DNA from: Paraspadella gotoi | Lineage: Eukaryota; Chaetognatha | Assembly (NCBI GenBank): GCA_051294375.1 | Contig: CM119268.1 | Coordinates: 20,891,869-20,955,868 of the forward strand | DNA length: 64,000 nucleotides | Direction: 5' to 3' | In this document: positions 61,545 through 64,000 of the stretch, piece by piece | Layout: each line of letters opens with the position of its first letter | How positions within the stretch are numbered: the first letter of the stretch is position 1 | Program-made: the position numbers and the translations under genes | The notes under the pieces: generated by a model | Told to the model about the DNA's origin: nothing | The model's database searches: none | What the model saw: only the letters and a program-made list of their open reading frames with translations

Positions 61545-62035
61545 AATCGAGGACTGCTAAAATGTGTGGAAAACAAGTGAAGCGATGAAATCTGAGTTAT
61601 TGGATGCACTGAAAGGGAATCGTGAGGTCGACGACGACAATGGCGACGATGATGACGACGACGACGACGACGAGGAAAATGAGGACGATGAAAACGATGA
61701 CGATGAAGACGATGACAATTATGACGATGATGACGATGACAATGAAAATGAAGACGACGACAATGATGATGATGAAGACAACGACAATTATGACGATGAT
61801 GACGACGACGACGACGAAAATAAGGACGACGACGACAATCAAGACGACGACCAAAACGACCATGGCGTCGACGACGATGACGACGAAAACGACAATGATT
61901 ACATCGACTACAGCTCACACTGAAGTTGCCTCCTGAAACAACAACAACTACAACAAATACAACAAGGCCGACGACGTCGAACAAAATAAAAACAATGAAG
62001 TGGAAGACAACAAGAACAACAACAACAACGGCGTC
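61508..62035. repeat. (CAA)n, then GAC/GAT tract, then (CAA)n
   Basis: (CAA)n at 61511-61544, GAC/GAT/GAA triplets at 61625-61910, CAACAACAA again at 61938-62030. The 119-codon + frame (61564-61923) is almost pure Asp/Glu/Asn and is a product of the triplet repeat. Confidence 0.93.
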
Positions 62036-62118
62036 GCAGCTGAGTCTCGAATCGCACACAATTTTCCGCGTTTTTTGATAGAAAGGAGAGAGAAGAAGAA
62101 GTGGAAGGCGAGAGATAT

Positions 62119-62400
62119 GTAGTCGGGCATTGCATAAGTTCAACTATAAGCATGACACCTTCAGTCGTGACCCGGTGCCTCATTGAGTAAAGCCATCAGC
62201 TCAAAACCATTAGGTACCGGGTTCAATCCCAACCCGGTACCTACCCAGCGGGAAGCGTGAGAACGGCCGTAAACCGCTTTGGAGGCGTGGAAAACCCTCA
62301 AGCCTTGTTCCAAATTCAGGACCCGTTCCATGGCTGATGAGCGGGCATGGAAGTTACGGATAGTAGTCTTCTCTCCACTTAACACCTTATCCGCAGATAA

Positions 62401-62402
<2 letters not shown>
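62119..62402 (+). mobile_element. SINE, tRNA-derived, near full length
   Basis: Begins GTAGTCGGGCATTGC. The tRNA-like part has an A-box-like GTGCCTCATTGAG (62177-62189) and a perfect RNA polymerase III B box GGTTCAATCCC (62220-62230). A ~170-base body follows (GGGAAGCGTGAGAACGGCCG, GACCCGTTCCATGGCTGATG, CTTATCCGCAGATAAAGG). It ends directly at a (GA)n tract, which may be its tail. The family recurs on the other strand at 19661-19769. The exact tRNA ancestor is not clear. Confidence 0.75.

Positions 62403-62455
<53 letters not shown>
62403..62455. repeat. (GA)n microsatellite
   Basis: Abuts the SINE 3' end. Confidence 0.98.
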
Positions 62456-62459
<4 letters not shown>

Positions 62460-63006
62460 TGTAGGTATGAAAAGGAAAGGAAAAAACAATGGGTAAAAAG
62501 GATCACAGGTTTTGAAAAGAGAGTCTAGTACAAAAATGATAATTAGTTAATGACGCAATTTAAATTTGATTTAATATTTAAATTTACGTAATATATATTC
62601 ATATCAAAGTTATAAAACTCCTTTCTAGCATTGTTAAGTTTTAACTAAGGTTCTTTTCATTCCATTGTTTTCATTCAAACTCGTTCTCAATGAACCACTG
62701 TTTGTGTAAGAGAGGAAATTTTGCATTCAACCGAAAATGAGAATGACCTCATTAATCTCATTTGCATATTGTCGTGTTGACATTGACATGTGATAAATTA
62801 TATTCCTATGTCATTTCATGGTCTCGAATCATCAATTCACTCTTGTCATTAGTGTACCAATTGATTATAGAGTTTGGAAAATTTTTTAATATTATTAATA
62901 CTTACTTATTGGGTTAAGAATTATGTTCGATACTTTATATAGTTTATTAGTTTGAAAAAATACTTTGAATTATACTTTAAAAATTTATTTAAACATTCTA
63001 AAATAC
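62456..63006. other. AT-rich unique sequence
   Basis: No supported feature. Confidence 0.4.
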
Positions 63007-63110
63007 ATCTTCCCATAGGTCTTTTACAGTCTTTTACATTGTTACTATTTATGATTATGTCAATACTGTTATTGGTATGAATAAAAAAAAAAAAAATCTT
63101 CCCATAGGTC
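63007..63110 (+). mobile_element. 74-base retroposed insert with poly(A) tail and 15-base target-site duplication
   Basis: ATCTTCCCATAGGTC occurs perfectly at 63007-63021 and 63096-63110. Between them lie 74 bases ending in AATAAAAAAAAAAAAA. Perfect direct repeats flanking a poly(A)-tailed segment are the signature of LINE-type target-primed reverse transcription of an RNA. The body is too short to identify. Confidence 0.75.
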
Positions 63111-63299
63111 ACCGACACAGCTAAGCTTAAGAGTTAAGACTTTAGCTAGAAAGATGCGAGTGGTCTGTGACTGCCAGTTTGCATCTCTTCTCAGTAAGTG
63201 AGTTAATTGGTGTGTTATAAAGAGATATTATTTAAGCTAAGTATATATATATTCCCAGATTCCCCTCTTACATTTCTCCTGCTCCAACATCTAACAAAT
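63111..63299. other. unique sequence
   Basis: No supported feature. Confidence 0.4.
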
Positions 63300-63300
63300 C

Positions 63301-63336
<36 letters not shown>

Positions 63337-63361
63337 TTTTCTTCTCATGTCTTCTCTTTCG

Positions 63362-63412
<51 letters not shown>
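63300..63412. repeat. (CTTT)n and (CT)n microsatellites
   Basis: (CTTT)n at 63301-63340, CT run at 63365-63411. Confidence 0.96.
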
Positions 63413-63414
<2 letters not shown>

Positions 63415-63553
63415 CTCAGCCACGGTTTTCCGCTTCCCCGATTCATGTGTAGATTTTACTGTAAACTCTCAAAAGGATTTGTAACGATTTATTTCCGTCA
63501 TAAAGGACCTGACCGGTAATTGACCGTCGCGGATTCGGACGAGAGAAAAAATG

Positions 63554-63555
<2 letters not shown>

Positions 63556-63599
<44 letters not shown>
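63556..63599. repeat. (GA)n microsatellite
   Basis: Perfect GA tract of about 44 bases. Confidence 0.97.
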
Positions 63600-63600
<1 letters not shown>

Positions 63601-63689
63601 TTCTAGAACACGTGACCAAGAGTCATTGTCTCGGCAGCCAATCTTCCTCCTTTTTCCTCCTTTTTCTTCCACAGTTTTTCCCTGGTTCC

Positions 63690-63768
63690 GCTCTGCACAC
63701 TCTGCACACTCTACACACTCTGTACACTCTGCACACTCTGCACACTCTGCACACTCTGCACACTCTGT
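63690..63768. repeat. (GCACACTCT)n 9-base tandem repeat
   Basis: About nine copies with two GTACACTCT/CTACACTCT variants. Frames read as AHSAHS or AECAEC repeats. Confidence 0.95.
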
Positions 63769-63799
63769 ACAGCGTCGATCATTCAACGCCTTCGTTCTA

Positions 63800-64000
63800 T
63801 CGCAAGAATCGTCGGTCGGTCTGTCTGTCAGTCTGTCCGATTTGTCTTTCTCGTTTTGAATAAAAATATATTTCTTCGTCTGTACTGTGACTCTGTTAAT
63901 CCAGTCCAAAAATCTGATGGACTTTTACTTGTTCGTCAATCTGTCTTTCTGTCCCTCAGTCTGCCCGTCTGTCCAACTGTCTGCTGACGGTTGATCGGTC
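63800..64000. repeat. degenerate (GTCT)n sequence
   Basis: GTCTGTCTGTCAGTCTGTCC-like tetranucleotide runs with interruptions to the window end. Confidence 0.75.

Noticed and set aside
61564-61923. 119-codon acidic frame (Asp/Glu/Asn) that resembles an acidic nuclear protein
   Set aside because: Composed of GAC/GAT/GAA triplets with no other sequence. No promoter, splice or homologous domain signal.

Overview
The window looks like non-coding, very repeat-rich DNA from an invertebrate animal nuclear genome. Evidence: long (GA)n, (CT)n, (AAAG)n and trinucleotide tracts, AT-rich unique sequence, decayed retrotransposons, a tRNA-derived SINE and spliceosomal GTAAGT...AG signals. There is no bacterial or organelle gene organisation. 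The species cannot be fixed from sequence; a microsatellite-rich arthropod such as a decapod crustacean, or a mollusc, would fit. Most open frames are simple repeats read as protein (RERERE, SLSLSL, DDDD, TTTT) and are not genes.

Layout. 1-14.6 kb: microsatellites, a decayed LINE (1622-2594) with readable reverse-transcriptase motifs, a 13-copy 41-44 bp minisatellite (5812-6368), four gaps and a ~0.5 kb satellite-like family (12440-13770). 14.6-40.7 kb: a direct duplication with an 11705 bp offset. Block D (17121-26354 and 28826-38059) appears base-identical. Block C occurs three times (14606-17120, 26380-28825, 38085-40701) with many small indels. Block D holds the most gene-like object here: a compact two-exon gene for a putative 81-residue single-pass membrane protein (18778-19090, again at 30483-30795). 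It also holds a SINE, an array of dispersed-repeat tails and a decayed DIRS-like retroelement (24976-26240). 40.7-47.6 kb: several different minisatellites and AT-rich unique sequence. 47.6-59.9 kb: a perfect 1434 bp inverted repeat, noisy direct copies of the same material, and a ~2.1 kb tandem duplication. 60-64 kb: degenerate TTAGGG-like repeats, GAC/GAT and CAA trinucleotide tracts, a full SINE copy, and a small poly(A)-tailed insertion between 15 bp target-site duplications.

The duplications need caution. Perfect blocks joined to indel-rich copies across 25-N gaps are what gap filling with uncorrected long reads produces, so copy numbers may be artefacts. No operon-like or cooperating gene set is visible. 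The two-exon gene and the retroelement relics are the supported biology; the rest is repeat landscape.
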